Assembly: GCA_964399465.1 (NCBI GenBank)
Contig: CAYNRA010000001.1
Span: 34,763-98,762, forward strand
Direction: 5' to 3'
Origin: CAYNRA01 sp964399465
Lineage (GTDB): Bacteria; Bacteroidota; Bacteroidia; Cytophagales; Spirosomataceae
DNA length: 64,000 nt
The position numbers and the translations under genes were made by a program. Below the pieces are notes generated by a model that did no database searches, was not told the DNA's origin, and saw nothing but the letters and a program-made list of their open reading frames with translations. Below are positions 52,493-61,055 of this stretch, piece after piece (position 1 is the first letter of the stretch; every line of letters begins with the position of its first letter).

Positions 52493-52523
52493 TTTGTACT
52501 TATTCTCAAATTACCTACATTTG
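52493..52523 (+). promoter_or_regulatory. Bacteroidota-type promoter for the dab locus
   Basis: TTTG (52493-52496), 19 nt, then TACATTTG (52516-52523): the same spacing as the rpmH promoter. The predicted start near 52530 is about 17 nt before the ATG of the 122-residue ORF at 52547, with no good promoter visible between that ORF and dabA. Confidence 0.68.
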
Positions 52524-52546
52524 AACCCGAATTAATCGAAGATTGA

Positions 52547-52915
52547 ATGAATTTTTTGTTACTACTTGGCTATTTACTTGGACGCGTACTCTTAGGTACG
52601 GATGTGTCTGTGCATACGTCAGTTGAGCAGGAAATACATACAGAGGAAAGATTTTATTTATCTTCTCAATCTCCTAAAAGCGATACCCGCAATCATTCTA
52701 GTTCTTCTAGTGCCTTACTAGTTGAGGAGTCAAACGAAACAGAATTAGAGAAAAAATCAATTTTCGATGGATTTGGTTCTTCTTCTGGTCTTGCAAAACT
52801 AGAATTAACCACATTTGTCTATCTCCCTCTTTCGTTCCTTCATACTGCATTTACATCAGAAATTGCCCCGCGTAGTTTCTCTAGGTGTATATTCTTTAGA
52901 AATCTCCGAATTTGA
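52547..52915 (+). CDS. Small serine-rich ORF leading the dab locus
   Basis: A 122-residue frame starting MNFLLLLGYLLGRVLLGTDV, a hydrophobic leader. The middle is serine-rich (SDTRNHSSSSSALLVEE) and the end is short and basic (RSFSRCIFFRNLRI). I recognise no family. It lies right behind a good promoter and 163 bp before dabA, with no terminator between, so it is likely transcribed with the carbon-uptake genes. It could be a small membrane or exported protein, a regulator of the locus, or a non-functional frame in a long leader. Its reality rests on position and promoter only. Confidence 0.5.
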   Translation: MNFLLLLGYLLGRVLLGTDVSVHTSVEQEIHTEERFYLSSQSPKSDTRNHSSSSSALLVEESNETELEKKSIFDGFGSSSGLAKLELTTFVYLPLSFLHTAFTSEIAPRSFSRCIFFRNLRI

Positions 52916-53078
52916 TACCCGCTTCATCCTGTCTTCTAAGAATTTTCTGAGAAATATGTGCTCACTGCATATATTTCAGAATGCTGAATTTACGCGACTA
53001 GCAGTTGCTTGTCGAGTGAACTTTCAGTGACTTTCTTGGAAATATTTCACAATTTTCAGGTTTGAACTGTATCATTTT

Positions 53079-55592
53079 ATGAACAAATATTCTTTATCCG
53101 AATCGGATAACACGTTCGAAGTGGACGAAATTATCCACCAATTAAAACATTATTTACCCGCACAAGCACCACTCAAAGACTTTGTACACCACAACACGTT
53201 GCATGCATTCCAAGATCTAAACTTCTTTGATGGTATTCAAAGAGCATCGAAAATCTTTGGATACAAAGTGTTTCTTCCGTTAGCAGAGTATAGAAAATTA
53301 TATGCAGAATCACGGATTTCGGAAGACATCCTAGAAAAAGTCATACTAGAGAAACGGAAAGATGTGAATGAGTGGAAGAGAAAGTTATTGCATGGCAAGT
53401 ATGACGAGTCCATTCATCCAAAAGTTGGAGTACTTCGATCAAACTGGAAAAGTACGTATTTCATAGATTTGGATTTATTGGTACACCCCCTTTTATTTCG
53501 TGTTTTAGGCAGCTATCTAGATCAAGGAATTTCTATATGGAGCTTTCCGGATTCAAAAAAAGGCTTTTTAGCTTCACTAAGAGAAATTGAAAGAAATACT
53601 TATTCGAGCTTTTTTAAAAGTCCACGTTCGAGAAAACTTTTACTAGAAGATAGCACGACACTAGAGGATTTGTTGAAATGTGTCGTTGGAGATGTCTCGT
53701 ATTTTGGGCATTATATTTTTGATCAACAATTTGCGCATCAAGGTTGGTCTGGGATGGTTTCAGCAATAGAAGATCTACCTAAGTCATTACTTGACCGCAA
53801 GCACATTACTTTAAATGAACTGATCATTTTCGAATTATTACTAGAAATTGATGCACTTGATACCAAATTTGGGGAAAACTGGGCACCATTGAGTCATCGA
53901 CTTGCTGTCCAGCCTCCGAACCTATTTGAAGATATTCCAGAAACAGAGTTAGGTGAGGTATTGGTCATTTGGCAAAATTCATTTGAATGGAGCTATTATG
54001 ACCAAGTATTAGCGGGTATTCAACACGTTCAAAGAGATTCGGAATTAGCTAAAAGTGAAAAATCGTTTCAAGCTCTATTTTGTATCGATGACCGAGAATG
54101 TTCCATACGTCGCCATTTGGAACGAATAGATAAAAATAGCAAGACGTATGGCACTGCAGGTTTTTTTGGGGTTGAATTTTACTTCAAACCCATTCAGGCA
54201 AATGCATACACCAAACAATGTCCTGCCCCTGTGACACCCAAATATCTAATTAAAGAAGAGTTAGATGTTACCAAGCCGAAAGTTCAGAGAGATATCCATT
54301 TTGGGAAACAAGCACACTCGCTCATTGCGGGATGGTTTATTGCACAAACAGTTGGTTTTTGGTCCGCCATTCGATTATTTGTTCAATTGTTCCGACCAAG
54401 TGAAAACACAGCAGCCGTGTCGTCTTTCAAGCACATGCACCCAAATGCAAAGCTGACCATCGAGAACAACGGAACTTCTGATGTAGAAGAAGGACTCCAA
54501 ATTGGTTTCACAATCGACGAGATGGTCGTTCGTGTTCGGAATCTTCTGTCTAGTATCGGATTAGTGAATGATTTTGCCTCGATTGTTTACGTAGTCGGTC
54601 ATGGAGCAAGTAGTGTAAATAATACGCACTATGCGGGTTATGATTGTGGCGCTTGTTCCGGTCGCCCAGGTTCTGTGAATGCGCGTGTGATTAGTTTTAT
54701 GGCCAATCATCCCAAAGTAAGAGAAATTTTAAAGAGTGAGGGTATTGAAATTCCCAGTAGTACACAATTCATTGGGGCACTTCACGATACCACACGTGAT
54801 GAAATCGTTTTCTATGATTTGGAACGTTTAACTCCTGAAAACAAACAAAGGCATGAACAAAATGAGGAGTCCTTCCGAAAAGCACTAGATGCCAACGCCA
54901 AAGAACGATCTAGGAGATTTGAGTCCATCGATACCCGCATGTCAGCCGAAGAAATACATGCGCAAATCCGTACGCGTGCTGTTTCGTTATTCGAGCCTCG
55001 ACCAGAGTTAAATCACGCAACAAATGCTCTGTGTTTGGTGGGAAGACGTGAAATGTCTGAAAAGCTATTCTTAGACAGACGGTCATTCCTCAATTCATTT
55101 GACTTTACGATTGACCCAAATGGCAATTACTTGGAATCAATTCTAAATGCCGTTGCTCCCGTCTGTGGGGGTATAAATCTCGAATATTATTTTTCTCGAG
55201 TAGATAACCAAAAGTTAGGCGCAGGATCTAAGTTGCCTCATAATGTCATGGGGCTTATTGGTGTTGCAAACGGAATTGATGGTGATTTACGTCCTGGTCT
55301 TCCAAGTCAAATGATTGAGGTACATGACCCGATACGTTTACTTGTTGTGGTTGAGCATTTCCCAGAAATTGTACTTGCAGCTATTTCCAAATCGAAACAA
55401 ACCTACGAGTGGTTTGCCAATGAGTGGATTCATTTAGTTGCCGTTCATCCCGAGACAAAACAGCTTTACTATTTCAAAAAAGGCGTTTTTGAAAAGTATG
55501 AACCTATGCAAAAAACTGTGAACTCAATTCAAGATATTGAAAGTTTGGTTGAGTCGCACCAAGAAAATTTCCCCGTATATTTAATCCAATAA
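53079..55592 (+). CDS. dabA: Probable inorganic carbon transporter subunit DabA (DUF2309)
   Basis: An 837-residue soluble protein of the DUF2309 family. Zinc-site residues are in place: C335 and D337 in LFCIDDRECSIRRHLE, H508 in VVGHGASS and C523 in YDCGACSGRPG. The spacings (C to H 173, H to C 15) equal those of the Halothiobacillus DabA site as I recall it (C351, D353, H524, C539). DabA resembles a beta-carbonic anhydrase and, with the membrane partner DabB, hydrates CO2 vectorially so that bicarbonate accumulates, driven by the cation gradient. The N-terminal FVHHNTLHAFQDLNFFDGIQ is also a family hallmark. dabB follows after 2 bp. Confidence 0.94.
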   Translation: MNKYSLSESDNTFEVDEIIHQLKHYLPAQAPLKDFVHHNTLHAFQDLNFFDGIQRASKIFGYKVFLPLAEYRKLYAESRISEDILEKVILEKRKDVNEWKRKLLHGKYDESIHPKVGVLRSNWKSTYFIDLDLLVHPLLFRVLGSYLDQGISIWSFPDSKKGFLASLREIERNTYSSFFKSPRSRKLLLEDSTTLEDLLKCVVGDVSYFGHYIFDQQFAHQGWSGMVSAIEDLPKSLLDRKHITLNELIIFELLLEIDALDTKFGENWAPLSHRLAVQPPNLFEDIPETELGEVLVIWQNSFEWSYYDQVLAGIQHVQRDSELAKSEKSFQALFCIDDRECSIRRHLERIDKNSKTYGTAGFFGVEFYFKPIQANAYTKQCPAPVTPKYLIKEELDVTKPKVQRDIHFGKQAHSLIAGWFIAQTVGFWSAIRLFVQLFRPSENTAAVSSFKHMHPNAKLTIENNGTSDVEEGLQIGFTIDEMVVRVRNLLSSIGLVNDFASIVYVVGHGASSVNNTHYAGYDCGACSGRPGSVNARVISFMANHPKVREILKSEGIEIPSSTQFIGALHDTTRDEIVFYDLERLTPENKQRHEQNEESFRKALDANAKERSRRFESIDTRMSAEEIHAQIRTRAVSLFEPRPELNHATNALCLVGRREMSEKLFLDRRSFLNSFDFTIDPNGNYLESILNAVAPVCGGINLEYYFSRVDNQKLGAGSKLPHNVMGLIGVANGIDGDLRPGLPSQMIEVHDPIRLLVVVEHFPEIVLAAISKSKQTYEWFANEWIHLVAVHPETKQLYYFKKGVFEKYEPMQKTVNSIQDIESLVESHQENFPVYLIQ

Positions 55593-55594
55593 AT

Positions 55595-57463
55595 ATGACC
55601 TCACTACTGCAATTATTTCTATTTGTACCTCTTCTGGGGTTTATGGGTAGTTTGCTCATACCTGAAAAAAAGGAAAATGTTATTTCAAGAGTAGCTTTCT
55701 TTACTGCAGGATTTACTTTGTTTATCGCCATTCTGTTTGTGACCGTTTGGCTTTATCAAGGGCATCATGTCTTAAATCTAAAGGAAATCGTACTATTCAA
55801 GTCGAAAGAATATGAATTTCTGATTGACTTATGTTTCGATAAAATCACCGTTGTTTATTTGTTAGTTGGTGCGTTTCTAACGTTTCTAGTAACCTTTTAC
55901 AGCCGGTATTACTTACATAGAGAACGGGGGTATAAGCGTTTTTTCAATACAATTCTTTTGTTTTATTTTGGCTATAACCTCACGATTCTATCCGGAAATT
56001 TTGAAACACTTTTTATTGGGTGGGAGATTCTCGGCATTTGTTCTTTTTTATTAATAGCATTTTATCGAGATCGATATTTACCTGTTAAAAATGCCATTAA
56101 AGTTTTTTCTGTCTATCGAATCGGGGATGTTGGTTTGATTTTAGCCATGTGGGCGAGTCATCATTTGTGGCATGAGAATATAACTTTTCTTAAACTGATG
56201 AATTATGAACTTGTCCACGAACACTTGGCGAGTCATAGCTATATGGGCGCTTTTATTTCAATCATGCTATTGATTGCCGCTGCCGCTAAGTCGGCGCAAC
56301 TACCGTTTTCGGCATGGTTGCCTCGTGCCATGGAAGGGCCAACGCCATCTAGTGCCATATTTTATGGTTCTTTGTCTGTTCATTTGGGTGTATTTTTATT
56401 GATGCGTACGTATCCTTTTTGGGAACACCAACTATCTGTCCGTTTTTGTATTGCCTTGGTAGGTGCGGCTACTGCAGTTGTTGCCTCTCCAATTGCTCGG
56501 GTTCAATCTTCCGTGAAAAGTCAAATAGCTTATGCTTCAATCGCTCAAATTGGGCTAATTTTTATCGAAGTAGCTCTTGGATTTGAGAAATTGGCACTAT
56601 TCCATTTTGCAGGAAATGCCTTCTTACGTACGTACCAGTTGCTTATTTCACCATCTGTTGTGAGTTATAAAATCCGAGAACAATTCTATCATCTTGAACC
56701 ACGGCAGCATACTTTTGAGGACTTTTTGCCGAAAAAAATAGCATACACGATTTATCTATTGAGTATCAAAGAGTTCAATTTAGATTCTTTTATGAATTAT
56801 TTGGTATGGAAGCCATTAAAGAGTTTAGGGCGTAGATTGGATTTCCTGACGGTCAAGCGTTTATGGATGCTTTTTATCCCTATTTATTTCTTTAGCATCG
56901 TATTTCTGATTATTCACCGCGATGGAAGTAATGAAACACATGCGTACCTTCCTAGTATTTTTGCACTGATAGGACTTTTGTCTATTCTGAAGTCATTTTC
57001 GGAAAGAAAAAGTCCCTTAATAAGTTGGTTATTATTAATCATGAACCATTTTTGGATTGCTCTTGCGATTTCATTTAATGAAAAATTTGAAATGAATGAA
57101 ATCATGGTCTATCTCAGTGGAGTGATTCTATCAGGTGCCGTGGGGTATTGGGGAATTCATAAACTAAAATCAATAGAGAGTACCCTAGACTTGAATCAAT
57201 TCCATGGACATGCTTTTGAACATCCGAAATTTGCATTCGTTTTTTTGCTCGCCTGTTTGGGATTAGCTGGTTTCCCGATTACCCCAACTTTTATTGGGTT
57301 GGATCTTATATTTAGTCATATACACGAAAATCAGGTCGTCTTGGCTTTTGCAGCAGCTTCTAGTTATGTCTTGGCTGGAATCTCCTTGATTCGTTTGTAT
57401 TCGCGTCTATTTCTCGGCCCCCATGTGAAAACGTATCACGAATCTGCCTATAAATCGTCCTGA
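55595..57463 (+). CDS. dabB: Probable inorganic carbon transporter subunit DabB (NuoL-like)
   Basis: A 622-residue polytopic protein of the NuoL/MrpA antiporter family with about 14 helices. It carries IGWEILGICSFLLIAFYRDR with the membrane glutamate, AAAKSAQLPFSAWLPRAMEG with the channel lysine, and QSSVKSQIAYASIAQIGLIF with the second lysine. Together with DabA 2 bp upstream it forms the DAB complex, in which DabB is thought to couple cation flow to CO2 hydration by DabA. The C-terminal part (after about residue 345) is longer than in short DabB proteins. A small hairpin overlaps its stop codon. Confidence 0.92.
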   Translation: MTSLLQLFLFVPLLGFMGSLLIPEKKENVISRVAFFTAGFTLFIAILFVTVWLYQGHHVLNLKEIVLFKSKEYEFLIDLCFDKITVVYLLVGAFLTFLVTFYSRYYLHRERGYKRFFNTILLFYFGYNLTILSGNFETLFIGWEILGICSFLLIAFYRDRYLPVKNAIKVFSVYRIGDVGLILAMWASHHLWHENITFLKLMNYELVHEHLASHSYMGAFISIMLLIAAAAKSAQLPFSAWLPRAMEGPTPSSAIFYGSLSVHLGVFLLMRTYPFWEHQLSVRFCIALVGAATAVVASPIARVQSSVKSQIAYASIAQIGLIFIEVALGFEKLALFHFAGNAFLRTYQLLISPSVVSYKIREQFYHLEPRQHTFEDFLPKKIAYTIYLLSIKEFNLDSFMNYLVWKPLKSLGRRLDFLTVKRLWMLFIPIYFFSIVFLIIHRDGSNETHAYLPSIFALIGLLSILKSFSERKSPLISWLLLIMNHFWIALAISFNEKFEMNEIMVYLSGVILSGAVGYWGIHKLKSIESTLDLNQFHGHAFEHPKFAFVFLLACLGLAGFPITPTFIGLDLIFSHIHENQVVLAFAAASSYVLAGISLIRLYSRLFLGPHVKTYHESAYKSS

Positions 57464-57474
57464 GTTTTCAGGAC
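57457..57474 (+). repeat. Small hairpin overlapping the dabB stop codon
   Basis: GTCCTGA (57457-57463, containing the TGA stop) pairs with TCAGGAC (57468-57474). No T run follows, so it looks like a processing or stability element rather than a terminator. Confidence 0.45.
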
Positions 57475-57542
57475 TTCAATAGAAATTCTAGAATACGTAT
57501 ATACAATACAGTTTAAATTAATTTTTTGAAAAAATAGAAAAA

Positions 57543-59126
57543 ATGAAAAATAAAACAACGTTCGACCTGCCAAGCGATGGTTTTAAAGGAATGAAAGAAA
57601 ACTTTTCAGCCGATGCCATTTCTGGATTTATTGTTTTTTTATTGGCTTTGCCACTTAGCTTGGGTATAGCGAAAGCCTCTGATTTCCCCCCGATTATGGG
57701 TTTAATTACAGCAATCATTGGTGGAGTTGTCGTCAGCTTTTTTATGGGTTCTCGATTAACAATCAAAGGGCCTGCCGCTGGACTTATCGTCATTGTCGCT
57801 GGTGCCGTGAATGAGTTTGGAGGAGGAGAAACAGGTTGGCATTTGGCACTTGGAGCTATGGTTTTTGCGGGATTACTCCAAGTTCTTTTCGGTATATTTA
57901 AATTAGGGAAGCTCGCCGATTTCTTTCCTCTTTCTGCGATTCATGGGATGCTTGCTGCTATTGGTTTGATCATTATAGCAAAGCAAATTCCTGTTCTGCT
58001 AGATGTAAATCCGATAATGACAAAAGGGAAAGGGCCTATAGAACTGCTCTTTTCTATTCCAGAATTTATCGTACATCTTGATCCCAAAGCTACTTTGATT
58101 GGTGTAATCAGTCTTGCCATCATGCTTGGATGGCCTTATCTGAAAGGATTTCTTAAAAAAGTACCCGCCCCACTTGTTGTTTTATGTATCGCCATACCTG
58201 CTGAACTCTTGATGGATTTCCAAACTACTGAGCCAGAATATGCACTCGTTCACATTGGTAATTTGATGGAAAACGTAAAAATAAATGTAGATTTTGGTGG
58301 ATTAGACCATGTAAGTACATTTATTAAATACGTAATCATGTTTGCGCTAGTTGGCTCACTTGAGTCCCTCTTAACAGTCAAAGCAATAGATTTAGTAGAT
58401 CCATTTAAAAGAAAATCGGATAGCAATAAAGATCTTATCGCCGTCGGGATTGGTAATGTAATTGCAGCTATTTTGGGAGGACTTCCTATGATATCTGAAG
58501 TAGCCCGGAGTTCCTCTAATGTTACTAATGGGGCGAAAACAAGATGGGCTAACTTTTACCACGGACTATTTATCCTCCTTTTTGTTCTCCTCGCCTCACA
58601 TCTCATTGAACTTATTCCTAACACAGCTCTTGCTGCCATGCTCATTACGGTTGGTATAAAACTTACCCACCCAAGAGAGTTTATTCACATGTTCCAAATT
58701 GGAAAAGAACAATTGGCTATTTTTTTAGTAACCATATTCTTTACCCTTTTTGAGGACTTACTAGTCGGTATTGCTGCTGGAATGCTTCTGAAAATCATCA
58801 TTCACCTCTATCACGGTGCTTCTGTTTCAGCTCTTTTCAAAGCGCCTGTCATCGTTTCATTCTCAGGAAGTAAATACGTAGTAGAAATTGATAAAGCGGC
58901 TATTTTTACAAACTACCTTGGAATAAAGTCCAAACTAGAGGCGATACCTCCCGGGGGTGATGTTATCATAGATTTGAAGAACACCAAGCTGGTTGACCAT
59001 TCTGTTATGGAAAATCTACATCATTTTGTGTATGAATATACGCAAAAAGGTGGCCAGGTGTCTATTATTGGTTTGGAAAATCACCAACCTGTCTCAGATC
59101 ACAAACTAGCCGCGAGAAAAAGATAA
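57543..59126 (+). CDS. SulP-family anion transporter, candidate bicarbonate transporter
   Basis: A 527-residue SulP/SLC26 transporter. About 12-14 membrane helices are visible, including SGFIVFLLALPLSLGIAKAS, PPIMGLITAIIGGVVVSFFM and LTIKGPAAGLIVIVAGAVNE (the substrate-site helix region). A compact C-terminal STAS domain starts near residue 440 (DVIIDLKNTKLVDHSVMENL). SulP proteins carry sulfate, bicarbonate or other anions; BicA is the cyanobacterial bicarbonate type. Here it follows dabB by 79 bp, which favours bicarbonate. Sulfate cannot be excluded from sequence alone. Confidence 0.88.
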   Translation: MKNKTTFDLPSDGFKGMKENFSADAISGFIVFLLALPLSLGIAKASDFPPIMGLITAIIGGVVVSFFMGSRLTIKGPAAGLIVIVAGAVNEFGGGETGWHLALGAMVFAGLLQVLFGIFKLGKLADFFPLSAIHGMLAAIGLIIIAKQIPVLLDVNPIMTKGKGPIELLFSIPEFIVHLDPKATLIGVISLAIMLGWPYLKGFLKKVPAPLVVLCIAIPAELLMDFQTTEPEYALVHIGNLMENVKINVDFGGLDHVSTFIKYVIMFALVGSLESLLTVKAIDLVDPFKRKSDSNKDLIAVGIGNVIAAILGGLPMISEVARSSSNVTNGAKTRWANFYHGLFILLFVLLASHLIELIPNTALAAMLITVGIKLTHPREFIHMFQIGKEQLAIFLVTIFFTLFEDLLVGIAAGMLLKIIIHLYHGASVSALFKAPVIVSFSGSKYVVEIDKAAIFTNYLGIKSKLEAIPPGGDVIIDLKNTKLVDHSVMENLHHFVYEYTQKGGQVSIIGLENHQPVSDHKLAARKR

Positions 59127-59147
59127 GGCAGTCAGTTTCGATGCCAA

Positions 59148-59194
59148 GGTTTTGTACGAATAGGAGGCACCGTCTTTTCTATTTGTACAAAACC
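59148..59194. repeat. 10-bp inverted repeat between the SulP and DUF2490 genes
   Basis: GGTTTTGTAC (59148-59157) and GTACAAAACC (59185-59194) are exact reverse complements separated by 27 nt. There is no T run, so it is more likely an operator or structural element than a terminator. Confidence 0.5.
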
Positions 59195-59233
59195 AACGGG
59201 CAAACTATTCCCACATTGATTTGAATTTTTCCA

Positions 59234-60007
59234 ATGAAAAAATACATTCTTATTTTCTCTCTACTAGGGTTTTCTAGTTTTACATTACTAGCCCAAACCA
59301 TCAGTCATAATCAAAATGCATGGTTACATTATGTAGGTACGTTTCATCTTACCAAAAAAACGTCAACTACATTTGAAGCGACCATGCGTTATACCAATGG
59401 ATTTACTGAAAAACAGCAGTATTTTATCCGTCCGTCCTTTGACTATCAAGTAAATAAATACATAACGGGAAGTATAGGCTTCACGCATTATACAACGTAT
59501 GTGTACGGCTCCCCAGCCATCAACAAAAGACCAACTCCTGAAAATCATGTTTGGTTGCAGATCGTATCTGCACACCAAGTAGGTAGTATCAAACTTACAA
59601 ATCGGCTACGTAATGAGTTTCGTTTTGTTGGGATTGCAACGCCTACAGTCACTAATCCCTTAAGTCAAGACGATTATGTCATTCAGGATTATACATTTAG
59701 AGATCGTTTTCGCTATATGTTTTTGGCAACAGTACCTTTGTATCGAATGAAAAATCAACAAAAAGTAGTGGGTATTCTAGGTGATGAGGCATTTATAAAC
59801 ATAGGAAAACTAGGATCAGATGTGACTAAAAATGAGGTAGGGAATACTCGTATGAATCAAAATAGGATTATTTCAGGGTTAGGCTATATTTTTAATGCGC
59901 GATGTCAAGTTCAGGTTGCGTATATTCACCAAACAATATGGAATTTCCCAAATACAATTCGGGAGTCAAATCCAACGGTTCGAACCACACTCATCACGAA
60001 AATTTAA
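59234..60007 (+). CDS. DUF2490-type exported outer-membrane protein
   Basis: A 257-residue protein with a signal peptide (MKKYILIFSLLGFSSFTLLA, Q). The mature part alternates short beta strands (TTFEATMRYTNGF, KYITGSIGFTHYTTYV, KLTNRLRNEFRFVG) and ends in a strand like an outer-membrane barrel, matching DUF2490. It lies 107 bp after the SulP gene on the same strand and is the last gene before a terminator. It might be a porin-like channel serving the transporter genes upstream, which is only inference from order. Confidence 0.75.
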   Translation: MKKYILIFSLLGFSSFTLLAQTISHNQNAWLHYVGTFHLTKKTSTTFEATMRYTNGFTEKQQYFIRPSFDYQVNKYITGSIGFTHYTTYVYGSPAINKRPTPENHVWLQIVSAHQVGSIKLTNRLRNEFRFVGIATPTVTNPLSQDDYVIQDYTFRDRFRYMFLATVPLYRMKNQQKVVGILGDEAFINIGKLGSDVTKNEVGNTRMNQNRIISGLGYIFNARCQVQVAYIHQTIWNFPNTIRESNPTVRTTLITKI

Positions 60008-60192
60008 TCCAACTGTCTCCTGATTCATCTGTGATGATTAGCGCATACTGATGTGAAGATATTCAATCATATACCCAAAATGTAGCTTGACTTATAGGTA
60101 TGAACGAGTTGTCAAAATAGGTTATCAACTTTCGATATGGGCTTTACTTAGCTAGTTTAGTAAAGTGAAAACAAATAGTTCTATTCTAACTT

Positions 60193-60232
60193 AGAAAAGT
60201 GAGTAGCTTGGGATTTAGTTACTCACTTTTCT
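60193..60232. terminator. Bidirectional terminator between DUF2490 and the LytTR regulator
   Basis: AGAAAAGTGAGTA (60193-60205) and TACTCACTTTTCT (60220-60232) are exact reverse complements. The right arm overlaps the stop codon of the LytTR gene. The 211 bp between DUF2490 and this point hold no other recognised feature. Confidence 0.82.
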
Positions 60233-61055
60233 TCTCAAATGATTGGAGAAATAGTTGGATTTTGGACACAAGCTCTGTTTTTGTGTACGAAAAAAGTCGA
60301 ATACTTTTTAGAATAGTTGGAATAGATCGCCTTGATATGTCCATTGTATGCCCATTTTTTAGAATTATTTTTCGTTGGCTTGTGTCCATATCTTTGAAAT
60401 AATGAACATTGACATACTGACTTTTATTCACCTTTATAAATTGAAAATGTGAGTCCCAAAGTTTTGCGTAGTGGTTAAGTGTCCTCATACTTATAATCTT
60501 CTGACCATCTTGTAAGTGAAACTGTGTTCTACCATATCCATCACTTTCTATGAACATTATTTGCCCAACTGAAATTGAAGTGACTCTGTTTTTGATTATT
60601 TCAACAGCAATCGTCATTCCCGCTTCTTCGATGTTTGCAAAAGAGTGTTCTACTAACTCAATGAGTTCAGTTTTGTTTTTGTTCTCAAGTACGACGGAGA
60701 GTGCTGCTTTTAACTCATCATTTTGAAGTGGTTTAGAAACAAAATAGACACTCTTCAGCTGATAGGATTTCTTGAGATTTTCTCTCACATCAAACGAACT
60801 AATAAAAAAGAACTGAAACGTATGTTTTTCCTCCTTTACGAGTTGTTCTGCCAGATGAAGTCCATTTCCATCGGGTAATTCAATGTCAAATAATACAACA
60901 TCTGCGGGTGTCGTAGAAATTAATTCGTACGCCTCATTGATTGTACCCGCAGTTCCAACAATTTTAAATTGATTCGGAAATAAATGAGAGATTTCTTTCC
61001 TTAGCTGTTCGACAAAATCGGTGTTGTCTTCCACGATAATGATGCGTAAACTCAT
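60219..61055 (-). CDS. LytTR-family response regulator
   Basis: A 278-residue two-domain regulator. The receiver domain (1-125) has IIVEDNTDF, VVLFDIELPDGNG with the phospho-acceptor Asp, and VSKPLQNDEL. The LytTR DNA-binding domain (about 160-270) has IMFIESDGYGRTQFHLQDGQ and FIKVNKSQYVNVHYFKDMDT, ending with KNGHTMDISRRSIPTILKSI. It should bind DNA as a dimer and respond to the sensor kinase gene, which overlaps its start by 4 bp. Target genes are not evident. Confidence 0.93.
   Translation of the reverse strand: MSLRIIIVEDNTDFVEQLRKEISHLFPNQFKIVGTAGTINEAYELISTTPADVVLFDIELPDGNGLHLAEQLVKEEKHTFQFFFISSFDVRENLKKSYQLKSVYFVSKPLQNDELKAALSVVLENKNKTELIELVEHSFANIEEAGMTIAVEIIKNRVTSISVGQIMFIESDGYGRTQFHLQDGQKIISMRTLNHYAKLWDSHFQFIKVNKSQYVNVHYFKDMDTSQRKIILKNGHTMDISRRSIPTILKSIRLFSYTKTELVSKIQLFLQSFEKKSE

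Noticed and set aside
52815..53030. 71-codon frame between the small ORF and dabA
   Set aside because: It overlaps the 122-residue frame, has no start signal of its own and an unlikely composition. I treat 52916-53078 as untranslated leader.
59148..59194. Inverted repeat after the SulP gene as a terminator
   Set aside because: The loop is 27 nt and no T run follows, so I list it only as a repeat.
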